Below, one piece after another: positions 36,610 to 47,944 of a DNA stretch of 64,000 bases. Positions within the stretch are counted from its first letter, which is position 1. Every line of letters starts with the position of its first letter. Source of the stretch: Rhyacichthys aspro (taxonomy: Eukaryota; Chordata; Actinopteri; Gobiiformes; Rhyacichthyidae); the NCBI GenBank assembly GCA_036850595.1, contig CM072156.1, positions 18,031,483-18,095,482 on the forward strand, given 5' to 3'. The notes under the pieces are model-generated. The model had not been told where the DNA came from and did not search any database. It saw nothing but the letters and a program-made list of their open reading frames with translations. Both the position numbers and the translations under genes were made by a program.

Positions 36610-39600
36610 ATGGGGAACACGCAGAGTTACGTGCTCGGGTCTCTCTCCGTGTGCACTGCGTATTTAGTTTACACGAAGATTTACTGCTCGTATAGTTTAC
36701 TCAAATCAAATGAGCTCCAAAGTAACAGACTCCCGAGTTTTGCTTACCTTTTTATGAGATATTTAGCCAGATGTTTGAGTCGGACTCCCGGCTACGTGTA
36801 CAGTAAATCCAGCAGCACTGTTGAGAGGGAACTGGGGTACACTGTGCGCAGCAGCAGGTGAGTGGTCCACTTCCGCTGCTCAAACTTGATTTAAATAACA
36901 CTAATATGTGAACAGCGGCTTTACGCAGTATCAGATAGTTTACATAACATGCAAATTAACTTCAAATGTTGTTTTGTAATAACACATATGAATAATGAAA
37001 ATGTAAAAATTAAATGTTAATCATGAGACACCCATAAAAATTATAAACAAGAGTAATAACCTAAAGCTGCAACTTCACGCGTGCATAAAGGTAAATAAGA
37101 GGGACTCAATAAACGTGAATAAATAGGTGGACATAGCCTGTATTACATTAGAATCGCATGATTTTTTTTTATTTTTTTCCCCAAAACTCCTGAAATGTAA
37201 TATTTATAATTTTTTTGTTAATTACAATTACAACTGTTGCAATCAAAGATTCTGTGATTAATAATTAAATATTTATGCATTGATTTCTTTGAACATAAGT
37301 CACTGTTTAAAAGGGCCTTTAGCTCGTGTTCACACAACGATAGTGCAAAATGTCTTCGACTTTCTGGGAGTTAAATTGTTGGAATTCAACATCAGCATCC
37401 TACTCTTCCTCATCACCATCAACGGAAGAAATACCCTGCAAGCTCAAAAACTACAACTTGTTGGAGATACTTGGCGAGGGAGCCTTTGGTATGGTTGCCA
37501 AATGCATAAATGACCAAACCCACGAGGTGGTAGCTGTGAAGATCCTTAAGGACAAGGAAGATGACTTAAACAGAGAGGTATCAATGCTTCAGAAGCTTAG
37601 AGTGCTAAATCTTGACAAAACCAACATCGTCAGGTTCATTGATTTTTTCAAATATGACAATTACAAGTGTATGGTGTTTGAAATGCTGGACTGCAGCCTC
37701 TTAGACCTAGGAAAACAGCAGCTGTCGTTTTCACTGAGTGAAATTCGGCCCATCGCACAGCAGCTTCTGGTAGCATTTGAGGCCCTGAAGAGCATAGGCA
37801 TTGTACATACAGATCTTAAAGCAGACAATATTATACTCGTTAACCATAAGGACAGACCTGTAAAAGTCAAACTAATTGACTTTGGTCTGGCGGTACACAG
37901 GTCTGAACTTGACCACGGCCTCATGTTTCAGCCCTATTGTATCCGGGCTCCAGAGATCACGCTGGGCCTCCCATTGTCCGAGGCTTTTGACATGTGGGCC
38001 TTGGGCTGCTGCTTAGGGATGGTGTACTTAGGCGGGAGCCCCTCTTCTCTGGAAGTTCCTCCTACGACAACATTAGGACCATTGTGCACCTTCTGGGTCA
38101 ACCAGACGATGAACTGCTAGACAAAGGCATGTTTACTGAAGATTACTTTGTTGAGACAAATGATACTCCACGGTGGAAATTAAAAACACCTGAAGAGTAT
38201 GAGGCCACAATTAGGGGGAAGGCCTTTGTTTCAGAGAGTCCTTTTGAAAAATGTTTAAATTTAGATGAAGCCATCGAAAGCTATCAATCCGAGATTGAGT
38301 TTCCCGAGGACAGAGACAGAACGGCTTTTCTGAGCCTCCTCAAAAACCTGCTGCATCTTGATCCTGAAAAAAGGATCACTCCAAGCGATGCCCTCAATCA
38401 TCCCTTTAAGAGAATGGAGTATCTGGTCAACAACAATACTGATTATGCACAGTGGGCTCGTGACGTAATGACCTTCACTGTGCAGGACTTTACACCTGGT
38501 GATACATCTCCAAACCCACCTAATGTTCAGGACTACAGCAGCTCAAACACAACAGCACAAAAAGGTCTTTGACAAGTTCATTACCTGAAGAAATCCCCAC
38601 CAGGCTCAATAACTGCACCGTGTTGAATATAATTGGCGAGGGATCATTTGGACAGGTAGCAAAATGTATAAATGTCCAAACCCACGAGGTGGTAGCTGTA
38701 AAGATCTTTAAGAAAGACCAGGTTAGTGCCTTAAAAAGACAGGTATCAATTCTCCAGTCACTTAGTGTGCTAAACCCTGACAAAACCAACATTGTCAGGT
38801 TCATGGATTTTTTCAAACATGGCAATTTCAAGTGCGTGGAGTTTGAAATGCTGGACTGTAGTCTTGTAGACCTGAGAATACAGCGGCCCCTGGCACAGCA
38901 GCTTCTGGTAGCGTTTGAGGCCCTGAAGAGCATCGGTGTTGTACGTACGTATTATGCTCGTTAACCGTAAGGACAGACCTTTAAAAGTCAAAGTCAGTGA
39001 CTTTGGTCTGGCGGTACACAGGAAATTAAAAACACCTAAAGGGTAAAAGGACACAACTGGGGGGCAGCCCAATGTTTCAGAGAGTCCTCTTCAATATTTT
39101 TTAAGTTTAGATAAAGCCATCAAAAGCTATCCATCCAAGATTGAGTTTCCCGGGGACAGAGACAGAACGGCTTTTCTGAGCCTCCTCAAAAACCTGCTGC
39201 ATCTTGATCCTGAAAAAAGGATCACTCCAAGCGATGCCCCCAATCTCCAAAAGGGGGGGGGGGTGTCAAAAAAAAAACAAAAATTGCACGGGGGGCTCGG
39301 GGGTAAAAGACCTTAAAATGCCCCCGTTCCTGTGTGGATCACTTCTGCCTTCATCGAACACATGGACCATCACCAGACAGTAAACTTCATCAGAGTTTCA
39401 CTCTAATGAAGTTTACTCAGAATAAGCAATAATAATAAATATCCCAAAACAATTTAAGTAAATGTTCTTTATTCTACTTTATGGAGTTATTCTTGGTCTG
39501 TTTTAATGTAGTTAACTCAAAAGAATTTAAATACTATAAATATACTATGCCTTGATTAATTATACTCTTTTTCAAGGCTGGATAAAGACCTGTTGAGGAG

Positions 39601-41597
39601 GTTCTGTGCCGCCACTGGTTACGGCTGGGACTATCCCGACAGTGAATACAGAGACATCCCGCTGTGTTTCCCTGAGTCTCTGTGTCTTAGACTTCTACTC
39701 ATGCTCCTGACTGATGAAAACTTCAAACTAAGTCCTGCAGGTAATAAAGCAATTCTACCCTGGTCTCAACTCTAATACTCTTTTCTGATTGGCTTACAGC
39801 AAGTGTGCAACTAAAACTATTTAGCCATATATGTCCTTTTTTACCAAGCCCTTGTTACCATAACAACTGTGATGAGACTGCAGCTGTTGAAACATAGGGT
39901 TTATTAGCTTCTATTCATTTAATTGGTGGTGATGCTGACTAGTGCAATGTTCATGTTTAATCAGCTAAAACAGAAAATTTAAATGTAGTTTTATGTCCCT
40001 TTATATTTAATAATATTACAATTTGATAGTTAATCATGATCTACTGCAAACATATGTATAACCAAGAATATAAATCCTTCCAGGTTTGTTTCTCTGTTAA
40101 GCGTGTGTAAATCTGCTTGTGAATTAGTTTTTTTCAAATACCGTTGTAGGTCTGGTTCGGGTACGTCAGACTGTAAAAACCCTGCAGCCCATTGATGAGC
40201 TGAAGAAGGGTCCGTTCACGCTGCAAGCCAGAGTATTGCTCTACAGAGGGGTAAATGAAGGTGTAGAGGTGGACATTTATCTGTCCGCCACATCTCGATC
40301 CAGCAGCCTCGTCTGGGAGAGCGTCCTGACGCTGTTGTCAACGAACGAGCTGCACAAAGACACCACAACTCTTGGTGAGCATAACGGTGAACTAAATCCA
40401 GTTAACCGTACACCTCCTTAGTCAGCCCACAAATATATTTACATACATATACATATACATATATATATATATATATCAACATACATACAGTATATCTCAA
40501 GTATACATACACTTGCCTGACATTAATGGAATTTTGTATTATTTGTAGCATTTACAAGTACTATTTTGTGTTATTCTTAAGTTAACTAGAACATTAGGTT
40601 AACTTACTGTATACTCTATTGGTCGAGTCTCTCTTATTGCAATTCTTTGTTTTGACACAAGGTGGAGTGTGTACATTGTGAGCTGCCTGGTGAGCTCAAT
40701 AGGGCTGGATTTGTGAAAGGAAGTAAACTACCCCCTGTATATGGTATTCTGGGCTTATTTTGCATAGAATTTGTTTGAAATGTGTAGCTTTAGCATGACA
40801 TTTAAGTCCCTACAACAATTACACATTTGTTCATATTACTCCAACACGACAAATAAACAATATCTTTTAAGATATCAACTGGTTTTCCCAACACAACAAA
40901 TGAAACGTGGACCACAAGGGACTCATTTCATTTTTCAACGATTTGGCCTGTGCCTATTCCTTCTTTGTTTGACAGAGCACAAATATGCACATGAGCTAAA
41001 GCAAGTCCACCCCAGTGCTCTTCAGTTTCCCACCATGCCTTGCTTCTGGTCCTCCTCCGATGTCTCTTTCTCTCAGTTCCTTTCTGCTCTTTGTGGACTC
41101 AGGCTGCAGATCTCACCACGTCTCTGGATGTTGTCTGTCTGTTTGGCTGAAATCGAGAAACATAAAGGTGAGTATATGGTAAATAAAGTTTTTGGTTTAG
41201 ACTCTATTAGAGTCATATTTACCACGGTTCCCCACACATGCATGGTTTTCCAGTATTCAAAATGACCTGGAAATTGATTCAAAAGTCCAAATGTTCTAGA
41301 AATATTGTGTATTTCCTGGAATCATTAATAAATAATTGAAGTATAATTTTATAAATGCGTGTGTATTAGCTAAACTCTGTGCTGTCCTCTTTTGTGTCAC
41401 CAGGGGTTAAAGTCCTTACAGCTCCTGCCAGTGTCACTGCACAGTTCACAGAGGGGCCTCTGACGGCGAAGGGCCAAGTCTATGTTAGGTTTTGGGACTC
41501 AACTGAGACAACTGCAAGAGTGTGCTTTGACATGAAGAAACATGGAAGCTGTAAATCTCTTGTGGAAGGACACATTTTAAGACATGTCGCTGGATGA
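36610..41597 (+). CDS. Hot-dog-fold (MaoC/thioesterase-like) protein, five exons
   Basis: Exons 36610-36857, 39577-39740, 40150-40374, 40976-41167 and 41404-41597 (TGA) join in phase at every junction and give 340 residues. The N-terminus MGNTQS fits an N-myristoylation signal and precedes a hydrophobic stretch. The middle (AGLVRVRQTVKTL, then VNEGVEVDIYLSA and SLVWESVL) resembles the LGLVHV...EVD...VWE pattern of MaoC-type hot-dog domains. RLWMLSVCLAEIEKHKG in exon 4 recalls the helix of the second hot-dog. The usual second-domain D-x-NPIH catalytic motif is not seen, so dehydratase activity is doubtful. A role in acyl-thioester chemistry is inference. A poly(A) signal is at 42048. Intron 1 (2.7 kb) contains two kinase copies on the same strand. 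Gene structure is sure and family fairly sure. Confidence 0.65.
37350..38572 (+). pseudogene. HIPK-like Ser/Thr kinase copy with one frameshift, nested in an intron
   Basis: An intronless kinase domain of the homeodomain-interacting protein kinase type. Visible in order are the glycine loop GEGAFGMVAKC, the lysine VAVKIL, the catalytic loop HTDLKADNIIL (HIPKs usually have HADLKPENI), IDFGLAVHR, IRAPEITLGLP, and DMWALGC. At about 38031-38040 the frame must step back by one base, consistent with a one-base loss. After that, PLFSGSSSYDNIRTIVHLLG, FLSLLKNLLHLDPEKRITPS and a Ser/Pro/Asn-rich end follow to a TGA at 38570. The copy lacks the long HIPK C-terminal region. Apart from the single indel the domain is well kept, so it may be a young pseudogene, a truncated product or an assembly error. 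A retrocopy or a tandem member of the large fish HIPK-like group both fit. Confidence 0.7.
38573..39345 (+). pseudogene. Second, decayed HIPK-like kinase copy
   Basis: It starts directly after the first copy's stop and aligns with it along most of its length. LNIIGEGSFGQVAKC and VAVKIFKK are intact. Compared with the first copy it has lost the stretch before RPLAQQLLVAFEALKSIG, about 19 bases covering the catalytic DLKADN, and about 270 bases from just after DFGLAVHR to KLKTP. Stops follow. The region 39100-39240 (EFPGDRDRTAFLSLLKNLLHLD) is again nearly identical to copy one. From about 39240 the match dissolves into G and A runs. It cannot encode an active kinase. Confidence 0.8.
40441..40497. 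repeat. (CATA)n/(TA)n microsatellite
   Basis: Units of catata and a pure TA run lie in intron 3 of the hot-dog gene. Confidence 0.8.
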
Positions 41598-42047
41598 TCT
41601 ATGTTACTATATCTGTCTTTAAGACCATACCATATCATCATTGTTTTAGTGACTTCTATTATATTTTTCTAATTGAAATGTAAAAGTATTTTGTTAGTAT
41701 ATCATGACAGTGTCTTTTAATATGATTCATTCTCACTCGTCACTTCATTTTATTTTATTTTTTTTTCATTTAGAGAACACATGAAGAACAAGTGTTGGGT
41801 TACAATGAGCACACTCTTTGATGAGGCTCCCCCACATTAATGAGAACTGCCTAAGATAGTTCAGACAGTAGTAAGACACCACATAGTGAGGTATTGGTGA
41901 CATTTTTTTCAATAATGATTGAAGTAAATTGTTTTAACATCAGCTCATTTCATTGTCATTGCCTTGCAACCAAAATCAGTCTAATTTCAGGAAACACATG
42001 CATTAGTATAAATAGCCACACATACTGCACAGCCATATACAGTGTTA

Positions 42048-42066
42048 AATAAATAATGTGAATAAA
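42048..42066 (+). promoter_or_regulatory. Poly(A) signals of the hot-dog gene
   Basis: AATAAA at 42048 and again at 42061, about 450 bases after the stop codon, would end a 3' UTR of normal length. Confidence 0.5.
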
Positions 42067-43104
42067 AACACACTCTGTTTGTATTTTTGATTTATGGTAA
42101 TGTGCTCAATTACTTTCAGTTGAATTATGCACAGTTAAACGTAATAACTACAATTAAGAAGGGCTTTAGGTTTTGATATTGAAATACACAAACACATATC
42201 ACATCACAATGTCATAAAGAGCTCAAAATAACACTTATTTGCATTTGTGGGTCATGGACAAATAAACATTTAAAGCTTCATAAAATCCAGGGGAAAGAAC
42301 CATTACTTCTGTTTTTGTTGTTACAAGTGCCCAGTGCAGACAAGCTGGACAAATGAGCTTTTAGAACTTAGAACAACTTTGTTGAAGAAAATATTAGTTT
42401 ACATTTTCTATTGCAGTTGCTCTATTTTTATGTAAGAATGGCAAAACTAATTAAAAAGTATCAATATTATCTGCAACCTACACTATTACTTTCTGGCTGG
42501 ATGAGAAATCCTCCTTAGACCAGTTGTCTCTAATAAAAAACATACGTGTACTGCTTTTCGAGAGTGATTTGTAACACATTCAGACCAAGTTTGAGTCTGT
42601 CCTATTGGCCCATCTTTGTAAAATTAATTACCCACTGTTTATTCACTGTTTCGGGACATGAATGGTTCATGGGACAGTTTGTTGTGTGCCCCGTCTGACT
42701 TTACAGACAAACACTGTATCATACAACAGAGAATGAAGACCTATGTATTTTTTAACCCAATGATATTTCTGTTTGCTGCTTCCTTGTATGTAAAAGTCTG
42801 TCCATGTGAATTATTCATCAGAACATATTCAGTGCATGGGACTGAGAGCAGTGGCTTTCACGCTTCCCTGAACCAAGTTTTTTTAAAGGCTATCATGAAG
42901 AGGTGTGTTTGAGTAGAACAGTGAACACATACAGTTTTAGGACCTTCCTTAAAAACATTGAACAATCAATGTCAGATGTTCACCATCCTTCCTTATACCT
43001 CACTCTTTTCTTTCTTTTCTCAGCTGTAAATGAAATCAGTGAGTTGAATGTTAAGTCACTGTATTCCCAGTGTGACTCCAATCAGCGGAGCATCCCGTGA
43101 CTGC

Positions 43105-43108
<4 letters not shown>

Positions 43109-43156
<48 letters not shown>

Positions 43157-43159
43157 GTG
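43109..43159. repeat. (GT)n microsatellite
   Basis: About 25 GT units interrupted by one TT. Open frames across it on both strands are artefacts of the repeat. Confidence 0.95.
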
Positions 43160-43170
43160 AGGCAGGAGCT

Positions 43171-43312
43171 GATGAAATGAGGGAGGGATGTGTTTGTGGA
43201 CCGCTCTGGACCAAAGCAGCTGTACGACGGAGCACAGGGTCATCCAGGACTAACATGTGATCTTTATTACATTCACTTTGAGGGAAAAGGCTTCGACTGG
43301 GACCGCACAAGG
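43171..43312 (+). other. Candidate first exon of the CaaX-box gene
   Basis: The stretch ends in ACAAG before gtaaaa at 43313. If joined to the acceptor at 45937, the frame reads on through it (ending FEGKGFDWDRT) into SKSRYMKKR. The same frame has a TGA at about 43175 and no ATG before 45951, so it may be a 5' UTR exon rather than coding. Confidence 0.3.
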
Positions 43313-45950
43313 TAAAAATGTTTGGCTTGTTTTAAATAATGTTGTACCTGGTTTGTGATCCTTTGTCTTGATGAATTAGCTGGATTGGTATTGTATTGAC
43401 ATAAAAAATAGAATATAAAGTATATTCCATTATGTATTACATGATTTGTGACATTTAGTTCTTCCAGTGGTCTGGCATTTATAACTGAATACTTTTAGTT
43501 TTGCTATATTTGTTTGTAAATACCAGTATATGCAATTAAAATTGACAAATGAAAGCTCAAAATTAACTTTCTTGTCCTTTCACTGAATGGAAAATGTGTC
43601 TTTGGCTCATCACTCATGCTACAGCATCCACAAATAGAGATTTACATAGATAAGTTAGTTTAAATGTGTCATAATTTGCTCTTTACAGTTTTACTATCCT
43701 TGGTGAAAGTAAAACACTGCTGGCAGTGTATTGTTTTTTGACTTGACCATAGCTTATGATTTTTTTTCAGTGTCGATTTTTGTGACACTGAAAAGCAAAA
43801 TATGAGGGAGTAATTGCTATTTCATCCATGACTGAATCACCAAAGATAAAGCTACTTTCAGCTCTTATCCAATCTGGTCAAAACTCATCAAGCCCAGTTC
43901 CACTTGTCGTTGTAAACTGAGGGTGTTCTTGCTCCACAGTTCAATCTTTGTTTGGCAGTATATAGAGGGTGACTGATTTACTGTCAGAGACGTAAAGAAA
44001 CATTATTATTGATATTATTAAGGGTCAAGGAGTCACAAGAATCAGTGACGGTCCATACTGTCCCTCCCTTTTGTGTTGCCAGTGTAGCTATCCCGTGGCA
44101 CATTTAAAACTGTCACTTCATTTGTCGTCGCCGTCAAGACAAAAGAATCCCAGCTGATGCATCATCTGTGCTTTAATCATATCTATTTTTCATCTATTGT
44201 TGCTTGGTCGCCCCACCACAAACAGGAGTGGCCGCCTTTAACGTGTACACCAGCGCCATTACTAATTTATAGAGTCCCGATTCTGTCATGCTTTTGACTC
44301 AGTCAAGTGGAAGAGGGTCAGTCTGTTACAGGGTGCATTGAATTTAAAATGTAGATATGAAGTGGAAGAGCTCTTTTAAAAGCAGTGTCTGAGTCTACAG
44401 TTTAATTAGCTTGGTTTAAATGAGACTGGATAAATATGTACAAAGTATTACGCACAGTAGTAACGAGCCATTTAAGATACTTTGGAATCATTTGTTCTGC
44501 AGCTCATTGTATGTTCCATTAAAACAAAGAGATGCGAGAAGTGGGTAGAGTTTAAAAGCACTGTTACTTTAAGTGAAAATGACTAACACATAAGTAAAAG
44601 TAGTCTTCTAAAATATTTATTGAATAAGAGCATTTAGTAAAAAGGTTAAGAGCAGAGTTTTTGCACAAATAAAAGTTAACAATAAATCATAATTTGTGTT
44701 TTTGCTCCTTGAGTGATCAGTTTGTCCACTGTGGTCTTGACATATGTAGAAAAATGAAATGATAGAACCTCCGCTGGTTCTTACTTTGCTGTGAATTGAC
44801 ACTAATGAAAACATATTTAGACTCAAGTGATCCATTTAGTTTAACAGTGTACTAGAGCACTTTACACAATGCACATTTAACAAATACAAAGACAGTCCAG
44901 GTGATTGCATTATAAACATGACATCTTTATAATAACATTAAATATGCATCTATAGCTGCCTTGTATGTTTCGTTTTTTTGTGCTCGAGCAGTGAAGTGCT
45001 TTTCAGATCCACCCTCTCCACTGTGAGTGCACTTCAGAGGAATTCATCTGTCTGCTTCCTCAAAGACATGATCCTCTAGGGTTTTAAGTTATTTTCAGCT
45101 TCTTTAAAAAGTCCCCACTTCCTTTATTTACCCAGTGAGGCCAAACACTATGTGACATGTTCTTTCAAAGAACCATTAATAAAAAACACACAGCACAGCC
45201 AATAACACTACATTATTACCTGCTCCAGCGCAATTTATTACAAAAAAATCGTCCTTCTCATAATCAAAGAGATGATTCTTTTAGAAATGTGAATAGTAAG
45301 GACCACTTTAGGAGCAAGTAGGCTACAGCACTCCTCCTGAGACTCACAAAATGCATCACAGAAGCAATAACTTGAAATATCTCAGCAGAAAGTGCCTTTG
45401 CATCGAGCCTTCTGTTTGTTCATGACTTTTCAGACTAATTTTTGCCTACTACACTTTACTCCAGCCATGATGTCAGTTTCTTCTTGAGGGAATGTGTTTG
45501 TCATCAAATACTGCTGGCCTTTCCTCATTTGGCCTATATTGCAACATTTTCTCTAAAAATAGTAGAAAAGCTGTGGTGGTTAGTCTTTGGTTGCATCCAG
45601 AGGCAGCATTGCAGATTGTAATTTCACACTCTCCCTTCCACCATCTATGAGCCCCTATAGTAGCCCTGTTGGGACATTCTGTGTTATCTATAAACATACC
45701 CAGGTGGAAAAAGGGCAGATGATGAGTTCACTTAAAAAAAAAGTGTGTGGTAAGCCTTCAATAAACTGAGAAACATGAATGAGCTTCACATCCAGTAGTG
45801 CTCATTGGGCTCCGTTTGTTTGCTTTTGGCAGGAACAGAAACAGGAAGTGATATAACTAAGACAGGATTCTATGGTGCTATGTAAATATCTTGCACCTTG
45901 ACTGATGATTGATTGCATCTTTTCCAATATTTTACAGCAAAAGCAGATAC

Positions 45951-46595
45951 ATGAAGAAGCGATCGAAGGACACCGCTGACAACATCCCCCTCTCGTCCCC
46001 GACCGGCAGCAGCGGGGTGCGGGTCGACCATGACTATCAAAAGGTGGCTTTTAAGTTGTACTCAGGAAACGGCCATGCGGCAGACAGCACCTCTCACATC
46101 AAGCCCTCTGGTCCACAACGGGACGACTTCTCCAATAGCCCAGACCTGAGACTCAAAGGACAAAAAGAGGAAGGTTTCCAAAAAAACTCAACATGGGTCT
46201 TAGAAATGAGCAGTCAGGCCAATTCTGGACCCGAAGACAACTCCACAGACCCCCCCGAGACAATGACCGAGACCTCCACACTCACCTTTGTGGACGCTCA
46301 AATCTTGGAGGAGAGCCACAGTCTCCAGGGGGCAGGAACAGTCTATTTGAAGGAGTTTGTGCTGATAGATGATGACGACGACGGGGACATGTCTCTGCGG
46401 GAGAAGACGGTCACAGACTTGTCGGTTATGGACGGGAAAGCGGCCGAGCTGGTGTGTGGCCGCCTCATGTCCACCTCCAGTGGCTCATTGACAGAGTCCA
46501 AAGAGGAAACGCCAGCGTCTCCTGAAGCACCGCCACCTGACCAGCCAGAGACATTACACAGAAAGAGGCCATGTTGTTTCTGTACGCTCTTATGA
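45951..46595 (+). CDS. Unrecognised protein with a C-terminal Cys-rich CaaX box
   Basis: I do not recognise this gene. The last exon starts at 45938 after a good acceptor (tattttacag), and the first ATG at 45951 gives 214 residues. The protein is hydrophilic, Ser/Pro/Glu-rich and probably mostly disordered. It has an acidic motif, EFVLIDDDDDGDMSLREKTV, followed by a Ser-rich stretch. It ends KRPCCFCTLL: CTLL is a CaaX box with terminal Leu (geranylgeranyl type), and the two Cys before it are likely palmitoylation sites, so membrane anchoring is expected. Paralemmins share the disordered, Cys-rich CaaX layout, but I see no sequence match to them. Translation may start further upstream if an exon near 43.2 kb is coding. 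AATAAA is at 46775. Confidence 0.6.
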   Translation: MKKRSKDTADNIPLSSPTGSSGVRVDHDYQKVAFKLYSGNGHAADSTSHIKPSGPQRDDFSNSPDLRLKGQKEEGFQKNSTWVLEMSSQANSGPEDNSTDPPETMTETSTLTFVDAQILEESHSLQGAGTVYLKEFVLIDDDDDGDMSLREKTVTDLSVMDGKAAELVCGRLMSTSSGSLTESKEETPASPEAPPPDQPETLHRKRPCCFCTLL

Positions 46596-46899
46596 CACAA
46601 GATTATGATACAATTTTTAATGTGCACAACAACCAAACATCAAAATGACTTTTTCTTCATCTCAAACTTCACTCACAGGTTTTTGTACAACTCTTTTTGT
46701 ATCAAATGCATGTTGCTGTAATATTTGATCTGTATGAAAGACTACAGCTGGTCTTGACAAAGATCAAGTGCTCAAATAAACAAAAACAAAAAAAAGTTTT
46801 TTGTGGCCTTGTTGCTTTAATGTACAGCTCATATTTGCAGTGTAATGATTTCTGTTTAAACAAGAACCTACCCTTTTGTAATAACTGATGTGCATGAAT

Positions 46900-47700
46900 T
46901 GCTAAATTGTCATATGATTGTGTCCCAAGTCCAGTGTTTTTAAGCCCCCCAAGTACCTCAGATTCAGGCTCCCAGTGTCACTACCGCCTCTACATTAAAT
47001 GTTGATGTTAAAATATCCATCCACTATGTATAAGAAACCAGATGAAATTTGCAAATGTCATTATAAAGAATAACAACTGGAATGGTAATATATAGAATCA
47101 CACATTTGATCAATGATTTTACATGATTTGACAAAAAAGCATGTTATTAAAAAAGATCTAGCATACAAAGAGTGTTCTCTTGCAAATCAAGGCAAATTAG
47201 TATATTAATCAACTACTCCAAACTGTAAACAAAAAACAAAAAACAAAAAAAAAAAAAACAACTGAGAAGTGATCGCCATACTTGAGAAAATGTCAGTTTT
47301 GTAAATGTGAAGCATGATGATCAGTGAGTTAGCTTTTATTTTATTACATTGCGTATGGTTTGCTGGGAACAAACCCTAATAAGAGTCATTGTAGAGTATT
47401 ATTTTATGTATACTCTCCTTGTATTTTCATTTATAAATATATTTAAAAAAAAGTTGTAAGTTGGCATAAAAGCTAGTAGCAGGTGCGCAAGCTAAAAGTC
47501 ACACCTAGCATATTGAACTAGCTACTTCGTACTTGACTAGCTAGCTTAAAGGTTTGTCTGTTAAATAACAGCAATAACCTCATTTAATAAAATATCCCTT
47601 TAACACGGAAATGGGCTACAAAAGCAGCCTATTTTAAAACCAATGAAAATATTGTGATAAATATTAACTAGCTGATACGACCGTCAATGCATGACTTTGC
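46900..47700. other. Intergenic, nothing recognised
   Basis: AT-rich spacer with an A-rich tract near 47230-47260 and no supported gene. Confidence 0.5.
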
Positions 47701-47706
47701 TGTACG

Positions 47707-47944
47707 ATGCTAACTGCTAACTTGAGTGACACTGAGTCCACAGTGGACCCTGCTGGACCTGAAGATAGCGGCTCTCAAGTCTTATCTCTCTGTCCCACAG
47801 CTGACAACTGACAGACCCCTGCTCTCTCCAAAAACCCCTTCAAGAGGCCAAACGGCTCTCTTAACAATGACTTTACACAACAAAGTCTGTCAGTGGAGAA
47901 TGACATTGCAATTTTAGTAACTCTCTGAGAGTTCCCTTTAAAAG
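47707..47944 (+). pseudogene. Coding-like exon with in-frame TGA codons
   Basis: From the ATG at 47707 one frame reads 34 codons (MLTANLSDTESTVDPAGPED...) to a TGA at 47809, then 38 protein-like codons (NPFKRPNGSLNNDF...) to a second TGA at 47926. A consensus donor AAAAG|gtaagt follows at 47945. Both TGAs could have arisen from CGA by CpG decay. It may be a dead first exon, a 5' UTR exon of susd1, or chance. I do not recognise the product. Confidence 0.3.

Noticed and set aside
43048..43310. Frames through the GT microsatellite (Cys-Val or Thr-His repeats)
   Set aside because: They are direct translation of the dinucleotide repeat.
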